A DNA stretch of 64,000 nt from assembly GCF_934190775.1 (NCBI RefSeq), contig NZ_CAKPTG010000003.1:1-64000 (forward strand), given 5' to 3'. Each line of letters starts with the position of its first letter. Positions within the stretch are counted from its first letter, which is position 1. This stretch comes from an uncultured Phascolarctobacterium sp. (GTDB lineage Bacteria > Bacillota > Negativicutes > Acidaminococcales > Acidaminococcaceae). Shown here in pieces: positions 1-6,589 of the stretch. A program made the translations under genes and the position numbers. The notes below the pieces were generated by a model that was not told where the DNA came from, searched no databases, and worked only from the letters and a program-made list of their open reading frames with translations.

Positions 1-403
1 CCCTGTGGCTCGCACACGGCTCACAGAGCGGGCTTAAAGCCCTACAATGGAAAATCAAAAAACTGTTCATAGCAAAAACAGCAAAATTGCTCACAAGAGC
101 GGTACTTTTACGCCTCCGCTAAAAGCAAAACGCGCCTGGCGCAAGCCTTCCAGCATTTTGGCAAACCGTTTGCCTCCTGTGATAAATTTACTATAACATA
201 TCGAACAGCATTTGACAAGCACTTTTTGCAAATCAGCCTATATTATGCGCATTACAGCACCTATATTTAATATATGAAAACGTATTTGCAAACAAAATTA
301 AAGTTATCGAAAAATTAGCGCAGCATTTGCCGAGGGTGTTTCCTGCACAGCGCAGGAAAAGTGTCACTTCACCCTCTTTCTCCCACTATTTCCCATATAA
401 TAG
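1..403. other. intergenic stretch, no gene seen
   Basis: I see no supported coding region here on either strand: only short open stretches without a convincing ribosome site or family resemblance. The first 180 bases are more GC-rich and hold several short self-complementary pieces. The rest is AT-rich and leads into the promoter at 404. It may contain the 3' untranslated region of a gene outside the window. Confidence 0.5.
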
Positions 404-432
404 TTGATAATTAATTTCAATCGTGATATGAT
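404..432 (+). promoter_or_regulatory. sigma-A promoter of the Sel1-like repeat gene
   Basis: A -35 box TTGATA (404-409) is followed by a 17-base spacer and a -10 box TATGAT (427-432). The predicted start of transcription falls at about 438-440, inside the palindrome at 437-455. Confidence 0.65.
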
Positions 433-436
433 TATA

Positions 437-455
437 TTGGTTCCTAAGGAACCAA
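437..455. promoter_or_regulatory. operator-like palindrome over the transcription start
   Basis: TTGGTTCCTAAGGAACCAA is a 19-base palindrome, perfect except for its central base. It lies five bases after the -10 box and covers the predicted transcription start, where a bound repressor would block RNA polymerase. The AT-rich stretch 404-420, TTGATAATTAATTTCAA, is also partly self-complementary. I do not recognise the cognate regulator; metal or redox regulators bind sites of similar size. Confidence 0.5.
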
Positions 456-501
456 AAATTGATTATTCTTACAAAAGAATGAAAAAAGAGAGGTTTTGTA
501 A

Positions 502-1314
502 ATGACGACTGTAGCTGAAAAATACTTACAAATTGCTAAGCTGGCGAAGGATCCTGCTAATGCAGAGGTTGTTATTGATGGCATTTTGACATTTTTCGGA
601 TTGGATTATTTTGACTTGGATTTGGGTGTTGAATACCTGTACACTACCAAAGTGATTGACTATAAATTCAGAAGCGTACTGCACAAGGCTGAAGACATGG
701 ACACCATCATGGCATGGTTCAAAGAAAAAGCCGGCGTTACCGACGAAGAAATCGCTGCTGCCGAAGCTAAAGAAAAAGAATATGTTGCAGGCTGCCTGAT
801 GCTTGCTAAACAATATTTGGGCATGGGCCACTGCATCAGCGGCAAAACCTACCTGGAGCTGGCTGCTGCCAAAGGCTCTGAAGAAGCAATCGCACAGCTG
901 AAGGACATGGAATATGCACAAGACATGTACGGTCTGGGCGAGCATTACCTGGCAATGGGCCATTGCATCTGCTCCAAGACCTACTTTGAATTGGCTGCTG
1001 CGAAAGGTTGCCCGAAAGCTGCTGCTAAACTGAAGGACATGGAATACGCAGAAGATATGTACAAGCTGGGCGAGCAATACCTGGGCATGGGCCACAAAAT
1101 CTGCTCCAAAACTTACTTTGAATTAGCTGCTGCCAAAGGCTGCCCGAAGGCTGCTGCTAAACTGAAGGACATGGAATACGCTGCAGACATGTACAAGCTG
1201 GGCGAGCAATATCTGGCAATGGGCCACAAGATCTGCTCCAAAACCTACTTTGAACTGGCTGCTGCCAAAGGCTGCCCGGAAGCTGCTGCCAAGTTAGCTG
1301 AATACGAAGCATAA
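502..1314 (+). CDS. Sel1-like tandem-repeat protein
   Basis: A 270-residue protein of unknown function. Residues 1-93 form a non-repetitive, acidic, helical head. Residues 94-269 are four tandem 44-residue units with the pattern LGEQYLAMGH...SKTYFELAAAKG, which resembles a degenerate Sel1/TPR helical repeat, normally a scaffold for protein contacts. Each of the last three units carries two cysteines (ICSK and KGCP), regularly spaced. There is no signal peptide or membrane segment, so it should be cytoplasmic. The ATG at 502 follows AAAAGAGAGG at 484-493. The gene stands alone between its own promoter and terminator, and the palindrome at 437-455 suggests regulated expression. The Sel1 relation is from pattern only; sequence identity between units is high, so recent repeat expansion is likely. 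Confidence 0.8.
   Translation: MTTVAEKYLQIAKLAKDPANAEVVIDGILTFFGLDYFDLDLGVEYLYTTKVIDYKFRSVLHKAEDMDTIMAWFKEKAGVTDEEIAAAEAKEKEYVAGCLMLAKQYLGMGHCISGKTYLELAAAKGSEEAIAQLKDMEYAQDMYGLGEHYLAMGHCICSKTYFELAAAKGCPKAAAKLKDMEYAEDMYKLGEQYLGMGHKICSKTYFELAAAKGCPKAAAKLKDMEYAADMYKLGEQYLAMGHKICSKTYFELAAAKGCPEAAAKLAEYEA
781..1308 (+). repeat. four tandem 132-bp coding repeats
   Basis: Four in-frame units of 132 bp begin at about 781, 913, 1045 and 1177. The last two differ at only a few positions, and the first is the most diverged. The phrase CTGAAGGACATGGAATA recurs at a 132-base step. Such repeats can gain or lose units by recombination. Confidence 0.85.
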
Positions 1315-1329
1315 TTGATTCTCTAAAAT

Positions 1330-1379
1330 AAGTGTTGGGGTTTTGACCTGATTCAGGTTAAGACTGCCAACACTTTTTT
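1330..1379 (+). terminator. rho-independent terminator of the repeat-protein gene
   Basis: AAGTGTTGG (1330-1338) pairs with CCAACACTT (1367-1375) and is followed by a T run. A small inner hairpin (CCTG/CAGG) sits in the loop. Confidence 0.75.
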
Positions 1380-1438
1380 GCTTCAAAGACCTGCGTTGGC
1401 AGCTGGAAAATCTTTCTTGAAAAATTGCAAAAAAACAC

Positions 1439-1467
1439 TTGCCAAAACGCTAAACATATGGTAATAT
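1439..1467 (+). promoter_or_regulatory. tRNA operon promoter
   Basis: TTGCCA (1439-1444), a 17-base spacer and TAATAT (1462-1467) lie about 25 bases before tRNA-Asp. Confidence 0.65.
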
Positions 1468-1492
1468 ATATACCTGTCAGACACCTGACATT

Positions 1493-1569
1493 GGCCCGGT
1501 GGTTCAGTTGGTTAGAATGCCGCCCTGTCACGGCGGAGGTCGTGGGTTCGAGTCCCATCCGGGTCGCCA
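1493..1569 (+). tRNA. tRNA-Asp (GTC)
   Basis: A full cloverleaf with encoded CCA. The acceptor stem GGCCCGG pairs with CCGGGTC (one G-T pair). The anticodon GTC is at 1527-1529, and a GGTTCGAGTCC T-loop is present. First gene of a three-tRNA operon, two bases before tRNA-Gly. Confidence 0.95.
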
Positions 1570-1571
1570 AT

Positions 1572-1646
<75 letters not shown>

Positions 1647-1647
1647 T

Positions 1648-1721
1648 AGGGGCATAGTTCAATGGTAGAGCAACGGTCTCCAAAACCGTCGATCTGGGTT
1701 CGAGTCCTAGTGCCCCTGCCA
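1648..1721 (+). tRNA. tRNA-Trp (CCA)
   Basis: The acceptor stem AGGGGCA pairs with TGCCCCT. The anticodon CCA is at 1680-1682 between ACGGT and ACCGT arms. CCA is encoded at the 3' end. Last gene of the operon, followed by a terminator. Confidence 0.95.
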
Positions 1722-1733
1722 TAGTTAAAGTAG

Positions 1734-1760
1734 CCTGAGAGTTCGCTCTCAGGTTTTTTT
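1734..1760 (+). terminator. tRNA operon terminator
   Basis: CCTGAGAG, a TTCG loop and CTCTCAGG form an eight-base-pair stem, followed by seven Ts. Confidence 0.9.
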
Positions 1761-1875
1761 GTGCCTGCGTTTAGCAAGATACTACTTTATTAGCAAATAG
1801 TTTATGCAAAGCTTCGACGCTAACCCCTTTACCTTGCATCTTACAAGCTTTTCTGTAACTTTCAAGACAATTTTA

Positions 1876-1904
1876 TTGACAGTATGACTGAAAAAGCATA
1901 TAAT
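1876..1904 (+). promoter_or_regulatory. perfect-consensus typA promoter
   Basis: TTGACA (1876-1881), a 17-base spacer and TATAAT (1899-1904): an exact sigma-A consensus. Transcription should start near 1911, only some 16 bases before the hairpin at 1927. Confidence 0.85.
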
Positions 1905-1926
1905 AAAATAGTTTAGTAATACTGTG

Positions 1927-1955
1927 AAAGGATGCACTTGACAAGCATCCTTTTT
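1927..1955 (+). terminator. terminator-like hairpin in the typA leader
   Basis: AAAGGATGC (1927-1935) pairs with GCATCCTTT (1945-1953), and Ts continue to 1955. It has the form of an intrinsic terminator but lies between the promoter and the typA start, so it could attenuate typA or yield a short leader RNA. I saw no clear alternative pairing in the short leader. Confidence 0.55.
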
Positions 1956-1986
1956 CTTGTCTTTTATGAAGGAGAGAAAAGGAATA

Positions 1987-3813
1987 ATGATTAGAAACGA
2001 TATTCGTAATATAGCAATTATTGCCCACGTTGACCATGGCAAGACTACCCTGGTTGATGCTATGCTGAAGCAAAGCGGCGTTTTCCGTGCTAACGAGCGC
2101 GTGGAAGAACGCGTTATGGACTCCAACGCATTGGAACGTGAACGTGGTATCACCATTCTGTCTAAAAACACCGCTGTAATGCACAATGGCGTAAAAATCA
2201 ACATTCTGGACACCCCGGGCCATGCTGACTTCGGCGGCGAGGTTGAACGCGTACTGACCATGGTTGATGGCGTACTGCTGCTGGTTGATGCTTATGAAGG
2301 CCCGATGCCGCAGACCAAATACGTACTGCGTAAAGCATTGGAGCAACACCTGAAACCGATTGTTGTCATCAACAAGATTGACCGTCCTGACCAACGTGTT
2401 GATGAAGTTATTGACGAGGTTCTGGACCTGTTCATTGAGCTGGACGCAGATGAAGATCAGCTGGAGTTCCCGGTTGTTCTGGCTTCCGCCCGTAACGGTA
2501 TTGCCAAGCTGTCCATGGACGAGGAAAGCGATTCTCTGGAGCCTTTGTTCAAAGTAATTCTGGAAAACATTCCTGCTCCGGACGTTGACGTTAACGCACC
2601 GCTGCAGATGCTGGTTAACACCTTGGATTATGATGATTATGTAGGCCGTATTGTTGTAGGCCGTGTAGTTCGCGGTACCATCCACAACGGCGAAAACATT
2701 ACCCTGATGGACGAAGCAGGCAACCGCAACGGCAAAATCGGCCGTCTGTACACCTACCAGGGCCTGAAGCGTGTAGAAGTGCCTGAGGTTGAAGCAGGTG
2801 ATATCGTTGCGCTGATCGGTCTGCAGGACGCTAACATCGGCGACACCATCGCTGACAGCGAAAATCCGGAAGCTCTGAAGGGCATCAAGATTGACGAACC
2901 TACTCTGTCCATGCTCTTCTACGTTAACAACAGCCCGTTTGCCGGTCGTGAAGGCGAATTCGTTACCAGCCGTCACCTGCGTGATCGTCTGTTCAAAGAG
3001 GTTAAGACCAACGTTTCCATGCGTGTTAAAGAAACCGACAGCCCGGATGCTTATGAGGTTGCTGGTCGTGGCGAGCTGCATCTGTCTATTTTGATTGAAA
3101 CCATGCGTCGTGAAGGCTTTGAGCTGCAGGTTGGTAAACCTAAGGTTATTATGCACCGCGATGAAAACGGCAAGCTGATGGAGCCTATGGAAGCATTGAC
3201 CATCGACGTACCGCAGGACTTCATGGGTGCTGTAATGGAAGGCCTGGGCCTGCGTAAGGCTGAGCTGCAGAACATGACCGAAATGGCCGGCTATCTGCGT
3301 ATGGAATTCAAGATTCCGGCTCGTGGCCTGATCGGCTTCCGTAACCAGTTCCTCACTGATACTAAAGGTAACGGCATTATGAACCACGTATTTGCCGGTT
3401 ACGAAGAATATAAGGGTGAAATCCCCGGCCGTACCCGTGGCAGCCTGGTTGCTTTTGAAACTGGCGAAACCACCTCCTATGGTATCGGAAATGCTCAGGA
3501 GCGCGGCACCATGTTCGTAGTTCCTGCAGAAAAGATTTACGAAGGCCAGCTGGTTGGCGAAAACAGCCGTGAAGACGACATGGACGTTAACCCCTGCAAG
3601 AAGAAACATGTCAGCAACATGCGTGCTTCCGGCAGTGATGACGCTATCCGCCTGATTCCTCCTCAGACCTTCTCTCTGGAGCAGGCTCTGGAGCACATCA
3701 ACGATGATGAGCTGGTTGAGGTAACTCCGAAGAGCATCCGTATGCGTAAGAAGGTTCTGGACCGTCTGGAACGCGGCAAGCTGCGTGGCCGTATGAAGAA
3801 TGTTCAGGCATAA
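1987..3813 (+). CDS. typA: ribosome-associated GTPase TypA/BipA
   Basis: A translational GTPase of the EF-G/LepA superfamily that binds 70S ribosomes and assists 50S assembly and stress or cold adaptation. The protein has 608 residues, typical of the family. The G1 motif is AHVDHGKT near the N-terminus, then RGITI (G2), DTPGHADF (G3) and NKIDRP (G4). The EF-G-like domains and the TypA-specific C-terminal domain ([17 protein letters not shown], then [17 protein letters not shown]) follow. I chose the ATG at 1987 because AAGGAGAG at 1969-1976 stands ten bases upstream; the earlier ATG at 1966 lies too close to that site. Transcribed alone from the consensus promoter at 1876, through the leader hairpin. 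The sepF promoter begins four bases after the stop. Confidence 0.97.
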   Translation: MIRNDIRNIAIIAHVDHGKTTLVDAMLKQSGVFRANERVEERVMDSNALERERGITILSKNTAVMHNGVKINILDTPGHADFGGEVERVLTMVDGVLLLVDAYEGPMPQTKYVLRKALEQHLKPIVVINKIDRPDQRVDEVIDEVLDLFIELDADEDQLEFPVVLASARNGIAKLSMDEESDSLEPLFKVILENIPAPDVDVNAPLQMLVNTLDYDDYVGRIVVGRVVRGTIHNGENITLMDEAGNRNGKIGRLYTYQGLKRVEVPEVEAGDIVALIGLQDANIGDTIADSENPEALKGIKIDEPTLSMLFYVNNSPFAGREGEFVTSRHLRDRLFKEVKTNVSMRVKETDSPDAYEVAGRGELHLSILIETMRREGFELQVGKPKVIMHRDENGKLMEPMEALTIDVPQDFMGAVMEGLGLRKAELQNMTEMAGYLRMEFKIPARGLIGFRNQFLTDTKGNGIMNHVFAGYEEYKGEIPGRTRGSLVAFETGETTSYGIGNAQERGTMFVVPAEKIYEGQLVGENSREDDMDVNPCKKKHVSNMRASGSDDAIRLIPPQTFSLEQALEHINDDELVEVTPKSIRMRKKVLDRLERGKLRGRMKNVQA

Positions 3814-3816
3814 TTT

Positions 3817-3845
3817 TTGACAACCTGTTGAAAATTTGCTACAAT
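3817..3845 (+). promoter_or_regulatory. sepF promoter
   Basis: TTGACA (3817-3822), a 17-base spacer and TACAAT (3840-3845). It starts directly behind the typA stop, with no terminator between the genes. Confidence 0.8.
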
Positions 3846-3924
3846 TAGATTACTAAGCAGGACTTTTGCCTATAGGCAGCGAATAATAGTCTAAATAACT
3901 GTTTTGGTTTGGAGGCTGATGGCC

Positions 3925-4299
3925 ATGGGTTTAAAAAATACAGCAATGAAATTCTTTTGGTCAGATGAACAGGAAGAGCAGCAGGAGGTATATGCCCGTC
4001 CGCGTCTGCTGAAATCCGGTCATTTGAATATTATGGTGCGTACGCCGAAATCATTTGCGGATGTGCGTGAGTATGCAGATTCTCTGATGAACGGCAGCGC
4101 AATTATGGTATGCTTCGATGCAGTTGACGAAGCGCTCAGATATCGCATTTTTGATTATCTGAACGGCGTAAGCTACATTGTAAATGCCGATGTGAAAAAA
4201 ATTAATGATGATTTGCTGCTTTATGCGCCTGAACAGGTACAGGTTAGCAAGGAAGAGACAAGAGCTTCTTCCAGTGTACGTTCCTGGCTTAGTAAATAA
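3925..4299 (+). CDS. sepF: cell division protein SepF
   Basis: SepF tethers FtsZ filaments to the membrane and aids septum formation in Gram-positives and some diderm Firmicutes. The protein has 124 residues. A short charged N-terminal part (possible membrane-binding helix MGLKNTAMKFFW) leads to the conserved SepF core: ADSLMNGSAIMVCFDAVDEA, the IFDYLNGV segment and the ending DDLLLYAPEQV. The ATG at 3925 is preferred over 3919 because GGAGG at 3911-3915 then has a nine-base spacing. In many Firmicutes sepF sits in the ftsZ-divIVA region; here it is alone between typA and a racemase with its own promoter and terminator. Confidence 0.92.
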   Translation: MGLKNTAMKFFWSDEQEEQQEVYARPRLLKSGHLNIMVRTPKSFADVREYADSLMNGSAIMVCFDAVDEALRYRIFDYLNGVSYIVNADVKKINDDLLLYAPEQVQVSKEETRASSSVRSWLSK

Positions 4300-4312
4300 A
4301 AATTAAAAAGTT

Positions 4313-4356
4313 AGCCGTTGCTTGTCACTCTGAGGGGTGGCTGGCAGCGGCTTTTT
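4313..4356 (+). terminator. sepF terminator
   Basis: AGCCGTTGC (4313-4321) pairs with GCAGCGGCT (4343-4351, one G-T pair) around a large partly paired loop, and TTTTT follows. Confidence 0.75.
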
Positions 4357-4381
4357 GTCTATCTGCAGGGCCTGGCAATAT

Positions 4382-4410
4382 TTGCAAATACCAGCTTGGT
4401 GTGCTAAAAT
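4382..4410 (+). promoter_or_regulatory. racemase gene promoter
   Basis: TTGCAA (4382-4387), a 17-base spacer and TAAAAT (4405-4410), with a start-to-ATG leader of about 50 bases. Confidence 0.6.
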
Positions 4411-4465
4411 TAAAAGAACTTTATTAATCCTATCAGTGAAGCTAAACAGGAAAGAAGAGGTATAT

Positions 4466-5188
4466 ATGAGCGAAATGAAAATGAAGAAGAATGGTAAAAA
4501 ATTAGGTGTTGTCGGTGGCCTTGGCCCTGCAGCTGCTGCAGAGTTCTTGCGTCAGTTTACTATGAGATGCCCGGCAAGCTGCGACCAGGAGCACCCGGTA
4601 GTGTATATGATTGGTGACTGCGATATCCCGGACCGCGGCACAGCAATTTTCGGCAAGGGTGAATCCCCGCTGCCGAAGCTGAAGGCTGATTTACTGCAGC
4701 TGTGCGATATGGGTGCGGATGTACTTGCTGTTCCCTGCAATACCGCACATTTCTTTATCGACCAATTTGCTGATGAATTGCCGGTACCGCTGCTGCATAT
4801 CGTTGACGAAACCGTTAAGGCTGCCAAAGAGCTGTCTCCGGAAAAGGGTGCCTGGATGCTGTCTACTAAAGGCACGCGTGCTTGCGGACTGTATCAGAAA
4901 TATGCTGAAAAGCGTGGTCTGACGCTGTACATTCCGAATGAGGAGCAGAGCGATAAATCTCAGGAGGTTATCAACTGCGTTAAGGCTAACCAGCTGGCAA
5001 AGGCCGGTGCTATTATGAAGGAGCTTGTAGAGGAGCTGTGGGCTGAGCGTGATATCCCTGTAATGACTGCCTGCACTGAGCTGCCGCTTGGCTATGATGC
5101 TTCCGGACTGCCGCAGGAGCGCAGCGTTTCCAGCATCGGTGCGCTGGCAGATGCCTGCGTGCGTGCTCTTTATGAAGAAGTAAAATAA
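4466..5188 (+). CDS. aspartate/glutamate racemase family protein
   Basis: A 240-residue cofactor-independent racemase. This family interconverts L- and D-amino acids with two cysteines acting as acid and base. The first catalytic cysteine is in VPCNTAHFF, the second in MTACTELPL; the N-terminal GVVGGLGPAA loop is also typical. The protein resembles aspartate racemases (RacD/YgeA type) more than MurI glutamate racemase, because GGLGPxA is the aspartate-racemase signature. The ATG at 4466 follows AAGAAGAGG at 4453-4460; the open frame extends further upstream without a ribosome site. Monocistronic between its own promoter and terminator. The substrate cannot be fixed from sequence. Confidence 0.88.
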   Translation: MSEMKMKKNGKKLGVVGGLGPAAAAEFLRQFTMRCPASCDQEHPVVYMIGDCDIPDRGTAIFGKGESPLPKLKADLLQLCDMGADVLAVPCNTAHFFIDQFADELPVPLLHIVDETVKAAKELSPEKGAWMLSTKGTRACGLYQKYAEKRGLTLYIPNEEQSDKSQEVINCVKANQLAKAGAIMKELVEELWAERDIPVMTACTELPLGYDASGLPQERSVSSIGALADACVRALYEEVK

Positions 5189-5201
5189 TATTTGTTCGCT
5201 G

Positions 5202-5234
5202 AACCACCTTGGCGTGAGGCTGAGGTGGTTTTTA
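5202..5234 (+). terminator. racemase gene terminator
   Basis: AACCACCT (5202-5209) pairs with AGGTGGTT (5223-5230), followed by Ts. Confidence 0.85.
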
Positions 5235-5274
5235 TTTTACTGCGATAAATTACACATAATTTTCAGAAAATAAC

Positions 5275-5303
5275 TTGACTAGCGGATGTTGATGCTTTAT
5301 AAT
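5275..5303 (+). promoter_or_regulatory. promoter of the Rpn-type nuclease gene
   Basis: TTGACT (5275-5280), a 17-base spacer and TATAAT (5298-5303), about 45 bases before the GTG start. Confidence 0.8.
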
Positions 5304-5351
5304 CTAATAAGTAAAAAAATCTGAAAATTACAAAGATGAGGAGCTGATAAG

Positions 5352-6149
5352 GTGCAAACACAGGAGCTTACCGAAGTGCAGCAAATTGTTCAGGAGTTGT
5401 GCTTAATGAATAATAAGTTTATGAATAAGGTTTTTGAAAACAATATTCCTGCAGCAGAATTGTTATTGCGCATTATTTTGAAAAATGATAAAATCAAAGT
5501 GAAAGAAGTTAAGGTGCAGAATTTTATCCAAAATCTTTATGGACATTCGGCACAAATGGATATTCTAGCACAGGATGAGGCTGGAGTATACTTCAATGTT
5601 GAGGTTCAACGTAGTGATGAAGGTGCGCCAGCAAAAAGAGCACGCTTTTACAGCAGCTTGCTGGACAGTAATTTGCTGAAGGCCGGTAAGCCATACGAAC
5701 AGTTACCGGTTACCTATGTAATTTTTATCACTGAAAATGATGTGCTTCAAGGTAATCTGCCATTATACGATATTGATAGAGTGATTAAGCAAAACGGTGC
5801 TGATTTTGGCGATGGTACGCATATCGTTTATGTAAACAGTAAGGTACAGGATGATACACCATTAGGCAAGCTGATGCAGGATTTTTACTGTAAGGATCCC
5901 GCAAGGATGCATTATAGTGAATTAGCTGCGAAATGCGGATATTTGAAAAATGTAAAGGAGAGTGAAGCTGACATGCAGGATATTATTGAACAATACGCAG
6001 AGAAAAGAGCACAAAAGGCTGTTGCAGAAAACGATAAGAAAGTTGTTGCAAAGCTTCTAGGCAAAGGAATGTCGATGGAAGAGATAGCAAGTATATTGGA
6101 TATAACAGAAGAACAGGTAAGAGAACTGGCAGACAAGCGCAGTGCCTAA
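5352..6149 (+). CDS. Rpn/YhgA-like PD-(D/E)XK nuclease (transposase-like)
   Basis: A 265-residue member of the recombination-promoting nuclease/PD-(D/E)XK transposase-like family. E. coli RpnA-type relatives cut DNA and stimulate RecA-independent recombination. The nuclease core is visible: MDILAQD gives the acidic residue and YFNVEVQR gives the E-x-Q variant of the E-x-K motif, near residues 70-95. The C-terminal part has a helical AEKRAQKAVAEN linker and a small helix-turn-helix-like tail (MSMEEIASILDITEEQVREL), a common ending for this family. Translation most likely starts at GTG 5352, eight bases after GAGGAG (5338-5343). The last 215 bp are repeated directly downstream. Whether it is a mobile-element protein or a host gene cannot be told here; no terminal repeats were found. 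Confidence 0.8.
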   Translation: MQTQELTEVQQIVQELCLMNNKFMNKVFENNIPAAELLLRIILKNDKIKVKEVKVQNFIQNLYGHSAQMDILAQDEAGVYFNVEVQRSDEGAPAKRARFYSSLLDSNLLKAGKPYEQLPVTYVIFITENDVLQGNLPLYDIDRVIKQNGADFGDGTHIVYVNSKVQDDTPLGKLMQDFYCKDPARMHYSELAAKCGYLKNVKESEADMQDIIEQYAEKRAQKAVAENDKKVVAKLLGKGMSMEEIASILDITEEQVRELADKRSA

Positions 6150-6376
6150 GCGGCTATTTGCAAAACACAAAGGAGCGTGAAGCCGACATGCGGGATATTA
6201 TTGAAGAATATGCAGAGAAAAGAGCACAAAAGGCTGTTGCAGAAGCAGAAAGAGAAAATAATAAGAAAATTGTAGTAAAGCTTTCAGCTAAAGGAATGTC
6301 GGTAGAAGAGATAGCAAGTATATTGGATATAACAGAAGAACAGGTAAGAGAGCTGGCAGACAAGCGCAGCGCCTGA
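5935..6376 (+). repeat. tandem duplication of the nuclease-gene 3' end
   Basis: The segment from 5935 to 6149 recurs from 6150 to 6376 at an offset of 215 bases. Both copies read GCGG(A/C)TATTTG at the start and end with the same SILDITEEQVRELADKRSA coding sequence. The second copy carries a 12-base in-frame insertion (the extra residues EAER) and a few substitutions. Confidence 0.9.
6158..6376 (+). pseudogene. duplicated C-terminal fragment of the Rpn-type nuclease
   Basis: This 72-codon frame (TTG at 6158, or ATG at 6188) copies the linker and helix-turn-helix-like tail of the gene before it but lacks the nuclease core. It arose from the tandem duplication described at 5935-6376. AAGGAG at 6169-6174 stands upstream of the internal ATG, so a short tail-only protein of about 62 residues could in principle be made. 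No independent function can be supported; a relic is the simplest reading. Confidence 0.7.
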
Positions 6377-6404
6377 AACAATAATAATTTAAAACGAAAA
6401 ATGC

Positions 6405-6440
6405 CCTCGGTTTGCAGTTAATTTGTAAGCCGGGGAGTTT
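6405..6440 (+). terminator. weak terminator after the nuclease genes
   Basis: CCTCGGTTT (6405-6413) can pair with AAGCCGGGG (6427-6435) with G-T pairs, followed by AGTTTTGCTTTT. The T tract is interrupted, so termination may be partial. Confidence 0.45.
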
Positions 6441-6524
6441 TGCTTTTAGTGCAATCTAATGTAAAAATTAACCTTTAGCGTAATTTTCCGGAAAAGCATT
6501 TTTACTGCGTTTATCCTAGTAGTG

Positions 6525-6533
6525 TGCTATAAT
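6525..6533 (+). promoter_or_regulatory. extended -10 promoter of uvrA-uvrC
   Basis: TGCTATAAT (6525-6533) is an extended -10 element with no good -35 box at the right spacing. No SOS box of the CGAAC...GTTCG type was seen in the leader. Confidence 0.55.
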
Positions 6534-6589
6534 ATAAACATACTATCGCTGGCAGCAGCTGCTGCCTTTTGTTAACAGAGGTAAAACAT

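Noticed and set aside
781..1308. Regular repeats as a CRISPR array
   Set aside because: Units are 132 bp, directly adjacent, in frame and code for protein; there are no spacers and no cas genes.
1873..3696. 607-codon minus-strand frame over typA
   Set aside because: It mirrors the coding frame of a certain typA gene, with no ribosome site or family pattern; a GC-phase shadow.
6481..6589. SOS (LexA) box before uvrA
   Set aside because: No CGAAC-N4-GTTCG-like site could be read in the leader.
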